This document shows, in pieces, positions 48,264 through 61,174 of a DNA stretch of 64,000 bases. The notes under the pieces were generated by a model. That model was given only the letters and a program-made list of their open reading frames with translations. It had not been told where the DNA came from and searched no databases. The number at the start of each line of letters is the position of its first letter. Position 1 is the stretch's first letter. This DNA comes from Dendrobium chrysotoxum (taxonomy: Eukaryota > Streptophyta > Magnoliopsida > Asparagales > Orchidaceae). Location of the stretch: assembly GCA_019925795.1 (NCBI GenBank), contig CM034313.1, positions 25,656,932 through 25,720,931 on the forward strand, given 5' to 3'. Made by a program: the position numbers and the translations under genes.

Positions 48264-49949
48264 TGTCATGCCCCAAGATCTAAAGTGGAAGAGTTATTTT
48301 TCTATTTTTCTCTTTTCTCCTTTATGTCTTTCTTAATTCTTAATACCAACCAAGGTCATTTACAACTAGATTATTTTAATATCCAGAACTGATTAATTGT
48401 ATTACATGAATATAAATAATAAAAAAATATAATTCATATTACTATAATCAATTTATATTTTGAATCTAGAGTCTCAAAATAATATACATAATAGCCTTTT
48501 TAAGATACAAAGAATATACATAAACTCGATGAACTTAAAGAAAACTAAACTAGCAGTACAAAAGAAAAATTATGTATACTATCCAGTATCTCCAGTCATA
48601 GGATCCTTACCCTTTCCTGTAAACATGTAAAATCACATAATGAGCATAAAAATCTAATAAATAATTAAAATCTTACAACTAAAATTAATGCAAAGTAAAA
48701 TAGAAATAGTGTGTGGTAAATCATATAAGGAAATATATGATCAATATATGTTATTTGTATCGGTTACCAGTATCAATCAATTATTTTGTCTTTATTATTC
48801 AATCGGTTTGCTCAATCATATCATTCAATAATTCTTGTTAGTATATCAGTTATACAATAACAGTAGCATCAGTATCCATATTCAATAACAATAAGCAGTA
48901 AGAGTGATTTGCATCAGTAATTAGTATCAATAATCAGTAATTAATATTCTATGAGATATTCAGAAGAGGGTATCTTGCTCCTATACTTATGGATCTCAAT
49001 CAGTCACCCCTTATGACTCCTAATCAGTGTACTCCTTTTAACTCCCCTTGAATAGCGCGAATTAGTCACCCCGACTCCTAATAATTCCCAATCAGTCTCT
49101 AGCTTCATATGACTCCCATCAGTGAATTAATGAATTTTAAGGGTATCAGGTGGGATTATCATATCATATCTGATATTAATTACTATATCCTTTTAGGCAG
49201 ATCAATTCATCACATTCTCTCAGTTAGATTAGTATCACATTCCAGTACACATCAATCATATCAATCATTTCAACACATACATTTTAGCATTATCATATCA
49301 AATAAGTATACATTTTTTTTGCTCATTTCACTTAGAAATTCCTATACACATATTTAACCAATAAATGTAATAAATCATATCATATTATTTAGAATGATTA
49401 AATTTATAACATATCAAATGTTACATGGTGAAAGCTTATAAAATTAGGAGATAATATATTTTTGGCAGATTTAGGAAAGATAAAATTCATAGAAATTAAA
49501 ACCATCGAAGATAGAAGTAAGAGGATAGTTACTTACAACGAATAGAATAAGTTGTATAAAAGAAATGGAGGATGAAAATAACCCAAAACCTTTCTCTCTC
49601 CTTTTCTCTTTCTTTTTCACCGCTTCTTCTTCAATTTTTTCTTGAAGCAAGGCAACGAGAGTGAGGGAGTTAGAGAGGTAGTGGCAGAGATATTTATAAT
49701 AAAAAATATATAAAAATATTATTAATAGCCTAGCACCGTAGCACTTAGACCTAACATCACAACATTATATGTCAACTCTAGAATTATTATAAAAATAGAG
49801 ACTCAAACGTTGCAATGATAGTTTTTGGCACCACTGCGCCCTCAACCCTAACACAGTAATGCTCACAAGCACAGCTCTGAAGCGCTCCAGTTCAAACAAA
49901 AATTAAAATATTCATATTATAAAATACTTTTCATTTTTGGGTTTTCATA
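48264..49949 (-). mobile_element. R3 inverted copy: 3' LTR
   Basis: Minus-strand LTR starting near TATGAAAACCC (49949) and ending ...GGCATGACA at 48264. It matches the 5' LTR of the plus copy in inverse, for example the GACTAATTGGGAG/GATTGAGAGTC block at 46480-46620 against 48985-49120. It lacks the internal duplication. A polypurine tract AGGTGGGGAGAT (plus 49950-49961) abuts it. Confidence 0.8.
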
Positions 49950-50679
49950 ATCTCCCCACCTTTAAAAAATATCATCCTCGATATTTCTATATCAATCCGA
50001 GAGAGAAAATACAAACTAAAAAAGTCAACATCAAATTGATAAATCGATATACAAGCAATGATAAATTAGATATCATGTTAAAATTAATTCAACTGTACTT
50101 GAAAATTTAACTTGTAAATTATAGAATAACAAAAAGATCATATTGGTTGTATCATCAGATACTTCTGTATGGGCACATCCCTATCCATTTCTAAGCAATA
50201 GGCATTTTGCCATCCTGTGTCTATAATTACCACACACAAAATATTGTCCAATCACCCTGTAGTAGGGTCTAATATGTCTCTTCCAACACCAATTAGATTG
50301 TGGACTGGTAAGTGCTTTAGCCATCATGCATGTCCTTTTCGTACTACTTTCATATATTTTCTTATAGCTCTACCTAGACTATTTCATCAATTTATTGCTC
50401 ACCATCTAACAAATCATATCGACAAATCTTTCCATATTTCCCAAAGTCACTAAAAACATTTCAGTGTCGGGTTCACATTCCTTTTCTTTTCCTGTTGGGT
50501 CTATTTTCCTGATCAATAAACAAATCTTAAATTCTAAACAGATTCTTTAAACAAAATAAACACATATAAAATAAACCCATCAAAATAAAATAAACCTATA
50601 AACACATCAATAATATAATCAATAATATAACTTTGATCATAATCAAATTCTTTTACTAACCATTGCTTTGATACCACTT
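49950..50679 (-). pseudogene. R3 inverted copy: interior with gag zinc-knuckle remnant and PBS
   Basis: The minus strand reads MDPTGKEKECEPDTEMFLV, then further on FVCGNYRHRMAKC. This is a CCHC knuckle with its first Cys replaced by Tyr two residues ahead of VC. Stops interrupt the frame. The primer-binding site TGGTATCAAAGCAATGG lies at 50660-50676 (minus). The interior is only about 730 bp, matching the plus copy, so the family propagated as a short non-autonomous form. Confidence 0.75.
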
Positions 50680-51288
50680 TGTCATGCCTCAGGATCTAAA
50701 GTGGAAGAATTCCTTTTATTTTTATCTTTTCATTCCTTTATTTTTTTCTTAATTCTCAATACCACCCAATGGTCATTTACAAACATATCAATTTAATATC
50801 TAGAGCCTATTAATTACATTACAAGAATTTAAAAAGCAAAAAAAAAAAAAAAAAACATAATTCATATTACTATAATCAATTTATATTTTACATCTAGAGT
50901 CCCAAAATAATATACACAATAGACTTCATAAGTTACAAAAGAATATACATAAACTTGATGAACTGAAAGAAAACTAAACTAGTAGTGCAAAAGAAAACTA
51001 TGCATGCCATCCAGTGCCTCAAGCCAAGGCTTCTTACCTTTTTCTATAAACATGTAAAATAAAGTATTGAGCATAAAAGCCTCATAAATACAAGGTGAAA
51101 GAGAAACAACATGTTGTAAATCATATAAAGAAAATCTATTATGAATCAATATGTGTTATCTATATCGGTTAACTATATAAATTAAACATTCTATCTTTAT
51201 TTTTCAATTGGTTTCACTATGTCATATTATCCAATCATTCTTGTCAATCTATTAGTTATATAATTATAGTATTATTAGTATCTATATT
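50680..51288 (-). mobile_element. R3 inverted copy: 5' LTR, truncated
   Basis: Starts at its inner end ...GGCATGACA (50680) and matches 48264-48900 closely; identity stops at 51288, where R4 begins TGTTGATCTC. The outer part of this LTR was not found beyond R4. Confidence 0.75.
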
Positions 51289-54200
51289 TGTTGATCTCAT
51301 TTTTGAATGAGGTCATTTTCCCTATATCAAATATCAATCTCCATACATCAATCATTAAACCATACTTCAAACTCTAAATCAAATTATGTACAATGCATTA
51401 AAATAGTATCTTGATCATTGACACATAAAACCATCATTTGACAATCACCCCTGACTGTCATTTGATTATCTAATCTACCACTTGACAATCACCAAATAAT
51501 TGTTTGTGATATAATAATTGCAAAGCTAAAATTCTCCCAATCATAAACATCCATTGATCAATTTAAAACCTAAATCTAAATCAAGCATTGAATTCATCAG
51601 TTAATATTCCCTAGTGATAGTTAGCTGATAACATGTTTAATCACCGATGATCATCGATGATTGTCAATGATTTGAGCATTTCAAACTCTGAATCCTCCTA
51701 AATCAATGATTAAATCAACTATAAATCCAATCCAGTGACTAAACTCATGGAAAATTCAAAACTCTAAAATCCAGTGTTAGAACTAAACTCGAAACCCTTT
51801 AGAACATAACCTATTTTTGAGAAATTTTTATCACCTTGAAACCTGACCAGATGACCTTGAATTAATGATCTATCACTTGAATATTGACTAGGCATGTTGC
51901 TAGGGTCAACCACATCAGTTTGAAGGAATTTCAAGATCCCTAACCCCTAAAACTCAAAGTATTTCTATTGGATATAAAACCTTCAAATATTTACAGCCCA
52001 TGTCACCGAACATAGCATATTATGATTTTTGACCTTGGAGGCCTCTCCAAACTCATTGATCATGATCTTCATCATTAGCATGATGCATTAAATTAGTATT
52101 GAACTTTGGTTGATCATGGTTGATCACAAAATCATAAAACCTTAAATCAATAAAACTGAACTTTCCTTAAACCTCCATATGGCTCAGTTAAACAAAGTCA
52201 TGCAATATCCTTCAACATATCCAAAATATGATTTAGAGTTCATTAAATCAAATCTCAAGCCTTGATCAACTGTGGTTGACCAAGTCAACCTTAGTTGACC
52301 AAAGGGCCCTTTTAGCCCTTAAACATGCATTTTGAACTAAATGAACCCACCAAACCTTAAGACCAACTCCAACAAACTATAAACATCATTTAGAATGTAT
52401 TAAACAAAGTCCTAACCCTTGGTCAATCCTAGTTGACCAAGTCAATCTAAGTTGACCAAGTCAACCTAAGTTGACCAAAGGGCCCTTTTAGCCCTTAAAT
52501 ATGTATTTTAAACCAAATGACCCCACCAAACCATGGGACCAGTTCCAACATGTCCAAAATATTATTTCGAATGAGTTAGAGCCTTTTATTGACCCTTGTT
52601 TAAACTTGGTTAATCAAGTCAAACCTAGTTAACCAAGTTAACCATGGTTGACCAAAACATGTCCTATATACTTTAAAAATTTAAAACTCTTGATTTTGAC
52701 CATACCATTAAACCAAACTCTGGGGGATAGCTCATTGGATCCACATGAGTCATCCAAAAATGTTTGAGCCCTTGGGCCTGCTTAGTTTAGCCATTTGGGT
52801 TGAACCAAGTGAACCAAATTGGATTTTTGTGAGCCAAAACCTAACCACTGTAAAATTAAATTCCCTAAATGGCTGTAATAGGTGTGTATTGACCCAATGC
52901 ACATTACTCATGAGGCTCAACCCATGGTTTGGCCTGGGTCAACCATTTGGGTTAAACTAAGCCACCCAAAACCCACTTTCATGGGCACATTCTTGATCTA
53001 GCCCAAATTGGACCCAACCATTGGATTGAGTAGGCTCTAAAATATTCCTCCTACATCTCATGTCAAGCTCATGCCACCTCAACTGCTGATGTGGTAAGAT
53101 TCATTAAAAGAATCTCTCTCCGATCATCGGTTCAACCATAACTTCCCCAATAATCATTCATGTGCTTTCAAACTCTCCAAAACTTTCCCTTGGATCCCAT
53201 TGGCCAGTCTAACTAAAAAGCTTAGTAGCCTTGGCTTAGGTGGCAAGGTCCAAGTCCTCCATCTCATTTTCTCTCTCCTATAAATATCCCCTCTTTTCTT
53301 GAGAAAAGGGTTGATCAAATTGGTTCCCTAGCCTCAAAGCAAGCTCCCTAGCCCCTCTATAGCCTTCCTTTTCCTTCCATAGTTTAAGAAAACTCCAAAC
53401 CATCTAAGTAGAGAAAAGGAGAGAGAAAGAATAATTCTAATCCATCTTTTGATCCAGTGTAAACCAGTTCCTAGAGCCTTCTAAGAAGATTAAGAGGGTC
53501 TTCCAAGCATTCCATAGGGTACAAGATCATGCAAATCCATTAACTGGTTATTAAAAGATCTGCACATGAAGTTTTTAATTTAAATTGAAATTCCCCAATA
53601 TCTCAATGCATGGATCCTCCAAACTTCATTATTTGAAAGTCTAGGGTGCCATGATCCTCTGTTTTAAATTTTATCAAATTTGAATGGTTGGATCGATAGT
53701 TATAAGCATTTGAATATTCAATTCAATTTTGAACTAAAATAGCCCATTCAATCTAAGCCATATGATCAATAGATTGGATAGCCCAGATCAAACCGCGCAT
53801 GCCTAACATCCCTGGGGCATAAATGTGCGTTGTGTGGTTCTTTGATCAAGCTATGTGGCATCATCAGAGCACTTCATTTTTGTTACCACAAATCTAACGA
53901 CCGACCATACACTAACATGGTTAAGTGGCCACTGGCGTTCGACTAATGTCTTGACATGTGTTAGCACGCTGACATGTGGCAATGATTAGTCGTCGCCGCA
54001 GTTTGAATTAAAATTGAATTAAAAATTTAAATAAATGCATGTAACTTTAAAAAATCATTGGAAATTCAAATTAACTTCAAATTGAGTGATCTTGGGCTCA
54101 TTGGAAAGGACCTTAGCCATACTTTTTTTAAAATATTTCCAATGATTTTTTATAATAGATCTTGAGAAAATCATAGATGAAGTTTTTCATATTTTCTTGA

Positions 54201-55844
54201 TTTTCTCAAGATCCAATAGTCCAATTGAGCTCAATTTTTGGGAGTTAATTCCTAAGCATCTTATTCACCTCCCGTAATTTTTTTGTGTCATGGTGAGCTC
54301 TGAATTTTTATGATTTAAATTTTCAAAGTCATGTGTTCATTTTAGACCCATAACTTTGAAAATTCATAATTCTTAAAGTATTTAGAATTTTTTAACAAAT
54401 TTTCTTTGGTGTGTTTATATCTATGCAAGGGTTAGTTAGCCACTAATTTTATCCAAATGTAGTTAGTTTAGCTTCTAAAACAAATTATCAAAGGTATAGA
54501 TGCATTTAGCTTTGATGATTGATTTTGAAACATAAGGAGAATTTGATGGGCCCAAATTTAGTGAATTTGAAGCACATATATTGATTTACATATGTTTCAA
54601 ATTTCACTTCGTTTGGAGATCATTTGATCTGTCATTTTGTGAACTGAAGATTCATGCATATAATTACCCAAATGCATATTTTCCCAATTTAAGCCTAAAT
54701 TATCATTTCAACATTACTTTCTAAAAAAGTACTTTTGAAAGCAATCAAACACTTCCCTACTCTTCATCAGAGTGTGGGGATGCTGTGTTTCAGATTTCAT
54801 TGGATTTGGATGGGTATTTAAGAAGTTATGAGCATTTAATATTTTAGTTCAAAACTAAACTAATGATTTGGGGCAAATTCGAGTCGTCCAATCGTGCATG
54901 CATTCAAATCGAATGACCCAGATCTTGCTAGAACACGCACATGCCCCCAGGGTTTTGAATCCATGGCTATTGGGTTTCAAATGTGTTCCCCCTATGGACC
55001 ATATACGTGATTAGAGTCGTTGATCCGATTTGGATCAGATCAGATGGCTTAGGAAGTCAACTGATGTGGATAAGTGCTCCCTCTACTTGACACGTGTTTA
55101 AAAAAATTTATCCCATGAAAGCCACTGTGCCCAAATTAAATTTTTGGTGATCATTGGATATTGGTAAATTAAAATTTTAAAGTTTTAGGTTATAATTTAA
55201 TCCAAAATTTTAAAAATTCATTACTCTTAATCCACACATAGGTAGGGCTTGATTTTTGTGTGGAATGTTTATGATTATGTAATGATTAGAATGGTATTGA
55301 TTTCACGCAAATTGAATCACTAGATTGCCCAAATTAAATCATTAAAGGATTAGATATATTGACCTTTGATAATTGATTGTGACACATATGAAGGTTTGAT
55401 GAGCACAAATTTAGTATGTTTGAAGCACATGTTCCTATGAACTTATGTTTCAAATTTCACTGTATTTGGAGTTCCTTTGGTCTATCAATTAGTGAACCTA
55501 GGATTGATACACATAATTGACCTAAAATTTTATATAATTCATAAAAAGACCAAATTAAATCTAAAAAATACATTTTAAGTTTCATACTGCTCAAAATTAA
55601 AAGCTAAAAAAAGCCATTTGAAATTCAATCAAAATAAAAACTATTTTAAAAATAAAAATATAACTAATTCAATTAAATAATTAAAAAATATTAAAAATTA
55701 AAAAATAATTTTAAATACTTGTAATCATCCCTCGGAGTCATCAGTAATATTTGAGAAAGATTTTAAGAGGTTTGGAGTTATTTTGGTACAAAAATAAGAA
55801 ATCACCTCTAATTAAATAATTAATTAATTCATTAAAATATGCTA

Positions 55845-56535
55845 AACTTATAAAAATTATATCTAATAATAGAAAAATCTAATTGACACAAAATCAAAGG
55901 AATTAAACTCATAATTAGGTCTAGTAAGTATTAAAATTATAACACTTTTAGAATTAATTGTATATCAGAAAGTTAACATTTCGTCAAATTTAATTCAATA
56001 ATGTGTTAAACTTTTAGAAATCATAACTAATTATAAAAAATTCTAAATGACACAAACTCAAAAGCATTGAACTCATAATTGGGTCTAGTATTTATGAAAA
56101 ATATATATATTTTTAAATTTAATGTAAATAAAAAAGGTAATAATTAGACAAATTTAATTTATTAAATAATTCAATAAATACAAAAGTTTAATAAATCATT
56201 AAAAATTTAATAAATAATTAATTTAATGGATTAAATTAAATACACTCCATCAATGAAGTTTATAGTTTAGAATACCTTTGGCTGTGGGGTTACGTGTCCT
56301 AATGAGGCTTTGGTCCTTATGCCCATTGAAACAACGCCATGAATAAATTGACAGAATATAAATGATAAATTATAAACTTTATAAATTATTAATCATTGAA
56401 TTGAGTTAATAAATAATCACACTCTACCAATGAAATTTTTAGGCTGGAGTACCTCAGACTGTGGAGTTACGTATCCTATGCAGACCTAGATCCTCGTGCC
56501 TGTTCTAATAATGCCATGAATAAATTGATATAAAG
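55845..56535. repeat. pairs of tandem repeats within R4
   Basis: One pair (55850-55950 and 56008-56100) shares TAAACTT.TA.AAATCATA, ACACAAA.TCAAA and GAACTCATAATT.GGTCTAGTA. A second pair (56245-56345 and 56410-56525) shares CAATGAA.TTTATA, GTACCT..G.CTGTGG.GTTACGT and GCCATGAATAAATTGA. Confidence 0.6.
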
Positions 56536-57383
56536 TAAATATTAAATTAATAATTAATGAACTAAAATAATTAAAAATTAATAGTAAAATATTTATATAT
56601 TAAAATTTCATATCCTTGTGTTTGACTCCTTTTAGGAAGTTAAAGTTATATTAGATTGGAAATCTTAACAACTAAAATACTTAATTAAAATGTAAAGACT
56701 ATGCAACCTATCTACCTTATTTTTGGAGGATTGGTAGGATTACAAATATAAACCCAGGACTTGCTAATCAATTACTTCTCACACTTAGAAGTTCTTGAGC
56801 TCTATGTTCTTCAAAACTTAAAGTTAAACAACTTCAATAATTAAAACACCCTTAAAAGAAATTCAAAACTTCTAAAATATTAAAACTTAAATTCAAACAA
56901 CCTTTCAATGACCTTAAACAAACTAATTTAATTTGTAAACTACTTCAAACTAATAAAATTTAGGATATATCTAAGCCATATAGCCTTATACATACACTTA
57001 GATTGTTTGCTATGATAACCAACTCTAGATCAGCTAAGCCTGTGATTTGGTTCGGTTTGCTTGTAGAGTGCCTCACTAAGAGGGTACACATATTTGGTGT
57101 ATTTATTTTCTTTACTCTGGAAGTCATATTTACATTTCTGTTGATGCACATTTAGAGTAGGCTCTTAGGCCGCTTTATTATCTACATACACTCACACTAT
57201 ATTACATTTGCACATTTCTTTATATATAATATGTTCTTTTATATTTCTATAAAGTAGAATCTATCTAGGTAATGATGTAAATGCAAATGTAAAGGCAATT
57301 ATAAATGTTAAAATTTTGTATTTTTTGTATAGCAAGGTTGAGTTGTACAATGTCAAGAGTTATAAAAGATTTGAACATGATTG

Positions 57384-57386
<3 letters not shown>

Positions 57387-57450
<64 letters not shown>
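57387..57450. repeat. (AT)n microsatellite
   Basis: About 32 uninterrupted AT units followed by a T-rich run. The translated Tyr-Ile repeat frame here is not a gene. Confidence 0.95.
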
Positions 57451-57454
<4 letters not shown>

Positions 57455-58189
57455 GAAATTATTCTTCTTTTTTTTTTTAAGATCATTATCTTTTGGAATT
57501 TTGTAGAAGATCTTAAAGCCATAAGATTAATAACTATAATAAATAATCATATTCAAATCTATATTTGTATAGGAATAAATATTTAAGCTTTTTGTTGGTG
57601 GAGCCTAGCTACCTTTAATTTATAGAAGATCCTAGGTTATACTCTAAAAAATTATTAATGAAAAAAATATTTATTTATACATTATTACTCATACATTTTT
57701 CATTGTATGATCATGTACATATTATAAGCTTCTAAATATAGTCCTCTAAGTTATAATTCCTGAATTCTTAGGATTGAGCCTATCTAATCCTGCATTCATA
57801 CAATGATTGATTGTGCTTAGGATTGTTAGCTACCAACTCACTCTAGGTAAGTGTAAGTCCAGATTGTATACACCCCTCAATTTGTGCACAATCCTATCTT
57901 ATTCTATCATTCCAAAATCTAAAGTCTAAATCCAAATTCCAAATCCAAGTTAAGAATTTACAATCTAAAGCCCGTATATTGAAATCTTGATAGCCCAAAC
58001 TTATCTTTAAATTTATATGAATTTTAAAACTTTTATCTTCACTTTAATCTAGAGTATTCTCTTAGGAGTTATAATTAACTATTGGACCTTTCCCTTATAG
58101 GAGGTCTAGAACATAGAATTAAAATAAACCCTACCTTAGTTTCTTTCTAAGATAGGGGGAAAATTAATGGATATAGACCTAAGCTTTAA

Positions 58190-58450
58190 ACATTGATTTA
58201 ATTTCATAATCAAAGAGATAAGTAAATATTTTTTTATCCTTTAGGATAATTTGAATTTTACTTATTCTGCTTGATTGTGAAAATAAATCCATTAATTTAG
58301 TTTCATGATTAAAATGATAGGAGAATATTTCTTTTATCCTTAGGGATGAATTGAATATTCCTTATGCTACTTTTGATCATGAAAATATATCAAGTTTCTC
58401 TTTTTAAATCAAACAGTGAAACATTTGTTTGTCCCTCAGGATGGTACAAT
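58190..58450. repeat. imperfect tandem repeat, ~115-bp period
   Basis: Two to three units share TTTCATrATyAAAnnGATA, ATATTTyTTTTATCCTT.GGATnAATTGAAT and TGATyrTGAAAATA. Non-coding. Confidence 0.45.
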
Positions 58451-58769
58451 ATTTATCTATAGAGACTTGATTAAAGAAATATTTAAAGTAAACCATGTGG
58501 TGAACGTAAAATTTGTCCACAAATTTTTATAGGGACTCCACTAGGGATAGACTTCTCTCTTTATCTTTAGTAAAGACCAAATTTTTTTAAATATATATAG
58601 ATTTAATTAAATATTTGGGCTATTAAATTTCATGTATATGCATGTTTATTAAAATTATAGTCTTTTATATACATGTTTAGCATAGCCTTGTATATGTATG
58701 TCTAGTATAACTCCATATATTCATGTCGAGTTTAGCCTTATATATGCTTATACATTTTTGCATGTTTTT

Positions 58770-59240
58770 TTATTTATTCTAGTTTTGTTGTCCATGTTTA
58801 CTATGTAAATATGTTTTATGGTTACTTAGTTTCATCCTAAAAATCAAGCAGACTAGTATAATCAGAATACTGAATCTATCCTAGGTCACGTAGGGGTTCT
58901 GCCCATGTATAGTATTGCATTTGTACGTTTACATTTACATGTTTATTTAAATTCTCATTTTGTTATCTATATTTACTCATATAAAAATGTCCCATGATTA
59001 CTTGATTTCATCCTACAAGCCAAGCGGAATGGGCTAACCAGAATACTGAATCGGTCCTAGGTCAGGTAAGGGTTTTGTCCTTGTATAGTCTTACATTTGC
59101 ATGTTCATTTATATTCTAATTATGTTGTCCTCACGTAAACATGTCCCATGATTACTATGTTTCATCCTAAAAACCAAGCGAACTAGGCCAATCAAAATAC
59201 TTAATCGGTCCTAGGTCTAGGAGGGTTGCTGCCTGTTTGT
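58770..59240. repeat. three tandem units of ~155-177 bp
   Basis: TTTCATCCTA.AA.CCAAGC begins at about 58828, 59005 and 59161. Each is followed by CTAG/GGGC..., ATACTnAATC.GTCCTAGGTC and GGGTT.TGCC. No gene overlaps. Confidence 0.7.
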
Positions 59241-59612
59241 AGTCTTGCATATGTGTAGACTTACATGTGCTACCTGTGTATAGTCTTGCATAGGTATGGT
59301 CTTGTATATATATGTAAATTTCAGACTTTAGATTAATAATTATAAAGTTGTCTCCCCTCTTGTATAAATTCTCTTCACTGAAGTCGTTGTCTAAATCTAA
59401 ATTAAAATTTTTTTCACTAAATTCACTATCTAAATCCAAATCCAAATCTTGTCAAACTCTATCTTCTTAATCTAAAACTTATGGGTAAGGATCCTAGTCA
59501 AATAATTGTTAAAAAATCCAAACTCAAATCAAGCATCAATCATCCCCTCCAATTTAAATTCATTTGGATTAGAGTTATTATCCAATCATTAAAACTAAAC
59601 TCAAATTCCAAC

Positions 59613-59945
59613 TTCAATAACTTCTCATAATCTTTTAGATTGGGTCCTATTTTAAATCCCTTGAAATAAAAAACCCTGATTCAATAACTTTCTCTAGTCT
59701 TTCAGACTAGATCCTCTTTTAAATCCCTTAAAAAAATAATAATCTTGATTCAATAACTTCCCCTAGTCTTGAAGATGGGGTCTTATTTTAAATCCTTGAA
59801 AATGAAAAAATATTGATTCAATAATTCCCCTAGGTTTTAGACTGGATCCTGATTTAAATCCTTTAAAAATCAAAATCCTGATTCAAAACTTCCCCTAGTT
59901 TAAAGTCTTTCAGATTGGGTCCTAAGTTAAATCTTCTAAAAATTA
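59613..59945. repeat. minisatellite, five ~66-bp units
   Basis: Each unit reads roughly TTCAATAACTTCCCCTAGTC, a GATTGGGTCCTA core, then TTTAAATCCCTTGAAA with a variable A-rich end. Units start near 59613, 59688, 59752, 59816 and 59880. Confidence 0.75.
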
Positions 59946-60213
59946 AGAATAAAAAAATCAAGAAATAAAACCCCTTGGTCTGAAATTTTTTTTAGAACTT
60001 GTGTTTATATTTCTATTAGAAGGTTTTGATTCATTTTTCTTAATAAAAATTGATCTCTATCCTAAATCTTAAAAACAAGTAAGTTGCAGTTGACTCTACT
60101 AAATACTTAAAGGTAGAAAGGCTTGTGATAGATCAAAGTTATAGAGAAACGTATATTCCCTCCCTCCCACCTTTTGTTTGTGGGTAGAATTCTATTTTAG
60201 ATTTAAATCTATA

Positions 60214-60895
60214 CAACAACAACAACATCATCAAGCCTTTATCCCACTACGTGGGGTCGGCTACATGAATCCTTTTTCTCCATTGTGTCCTATTAAAAGT
60301 CAAATTCTCGTTTAAATCTAATAAAGAAAGATCATTTCTAATATTTTCTAACCAAGTCTTTTTAGGTCTACCTCTACCTTTCTTAACATAAGTCAAATCT
60401 AAGACCTCTACTTTCCTAACCGGGTCATCGGGAGGCCGCCGTTTTACGTGACCAAACCATCTAAGGCGACTCTCTCTAATCTTATCTTCCACTGGAGCTA
60501 CTCCAACCTTTTCACGAATATGCTCATTTCGTATCCTATCTCTAAGGGTAAAGCCACTCATCCACCTGAGCATCCTCATCTCTGCAACACTTAACTTAGA
60601 ATTATGCTTCTCTTTTAATGGCCAACATTCAGCACCATAAAGCATTGCAGGTCTCACCACCATCTTATAGAATTTTCCCTTAAGTTTGAGGGGTACTTTT
60701 CTATCACACAATAAGCCCGATGCATTCCTCCACTTCAACCATCCAACTTGGATTCTGCTGATAATATCCCCATCTATATCACCATCACTCTGAACAATAG
60801 ATCCAAGATATCTAAAACGTGTACTCTTATTAATGACTTGATCGGCCAAAGTCACAATGCCCTCACTAGGTCTATTATTACTAAAATTACAATTG
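60214..60895 (-). mobile_element. RTE LINE, 5'-truncated, with perfect 15-bp TSD
   Basis: Flanked by AGATTTAAATCTATA at 60199-60213 and 60896-60910. Minus-strand ORF (60247-60895 part) encodes the last ~215 residues of an RTE reverse transcriptase: FRYLGSIVQSDGDI, MLYGAECWPLKEKH, MLRWMSGFTLRDRIRNEHI, VGVAPV, RWFGHVKRRP, KKGRGRPKKTWLENIRNDL. The 3' end is an ACAACAACAAC tract (inverse). The intact long frame and perfect TSD make it the youngest RTE copy here. The catalytic domain itself is missing. The N-terminal ~17 codons of the open frame are flanking DNA. Confidence 0.92.
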
Positions 60896-61174
60896 AGATT
60901 TAAATCTATATCAAAATAAAATTGACTTAGAAATAAAATTCTTATCAAAATTTTAACTATTTTATATCATATAGGCATCTTTAGCATGATAAAAAATCCA
61001 TTCAATAATTTTCCTTTTCAAGTTACCATTCTTGTCAAGGAATTGGAGTTATTTTATAAATATTTCTTTCATATATAAGAAAGTGAATTTTTATTCTCTT
61101 ATGTTTGGAAGATAATCTTACAATTGAGAACGCTCATTTTAATGTTTTCAAAAGGAATCCTCTTTACCAAGAAA

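Larger units (their letters stand above)
51289..58000 (+). repeat. long repeat R4, plus copy (possible very long LTR)
   Basis: Begins TGTTGATCTCATTTTTGAATG and has an inverted, deleted partner at 36000-39068. It contains a TATAAATATCCCC box (53280-53292) preceded by CTCTCTC, as in an LTR promoter, and repeated GGTTGACCAAGTCAAC-like words (52260-52660). Internal duplications lie at 54600/55445, 55850/56008 and 56245/56415. No coding sequence is seen. The right end is set by where the match to 36010 ends; no matching CA end or TSD was found. Confidence 0.6.

Noticed and set aside
57305..57586. Tyr-Ile repeat membrane-like frame
   Set aside because: Translation of the (AT)n tract at 57387-57450.
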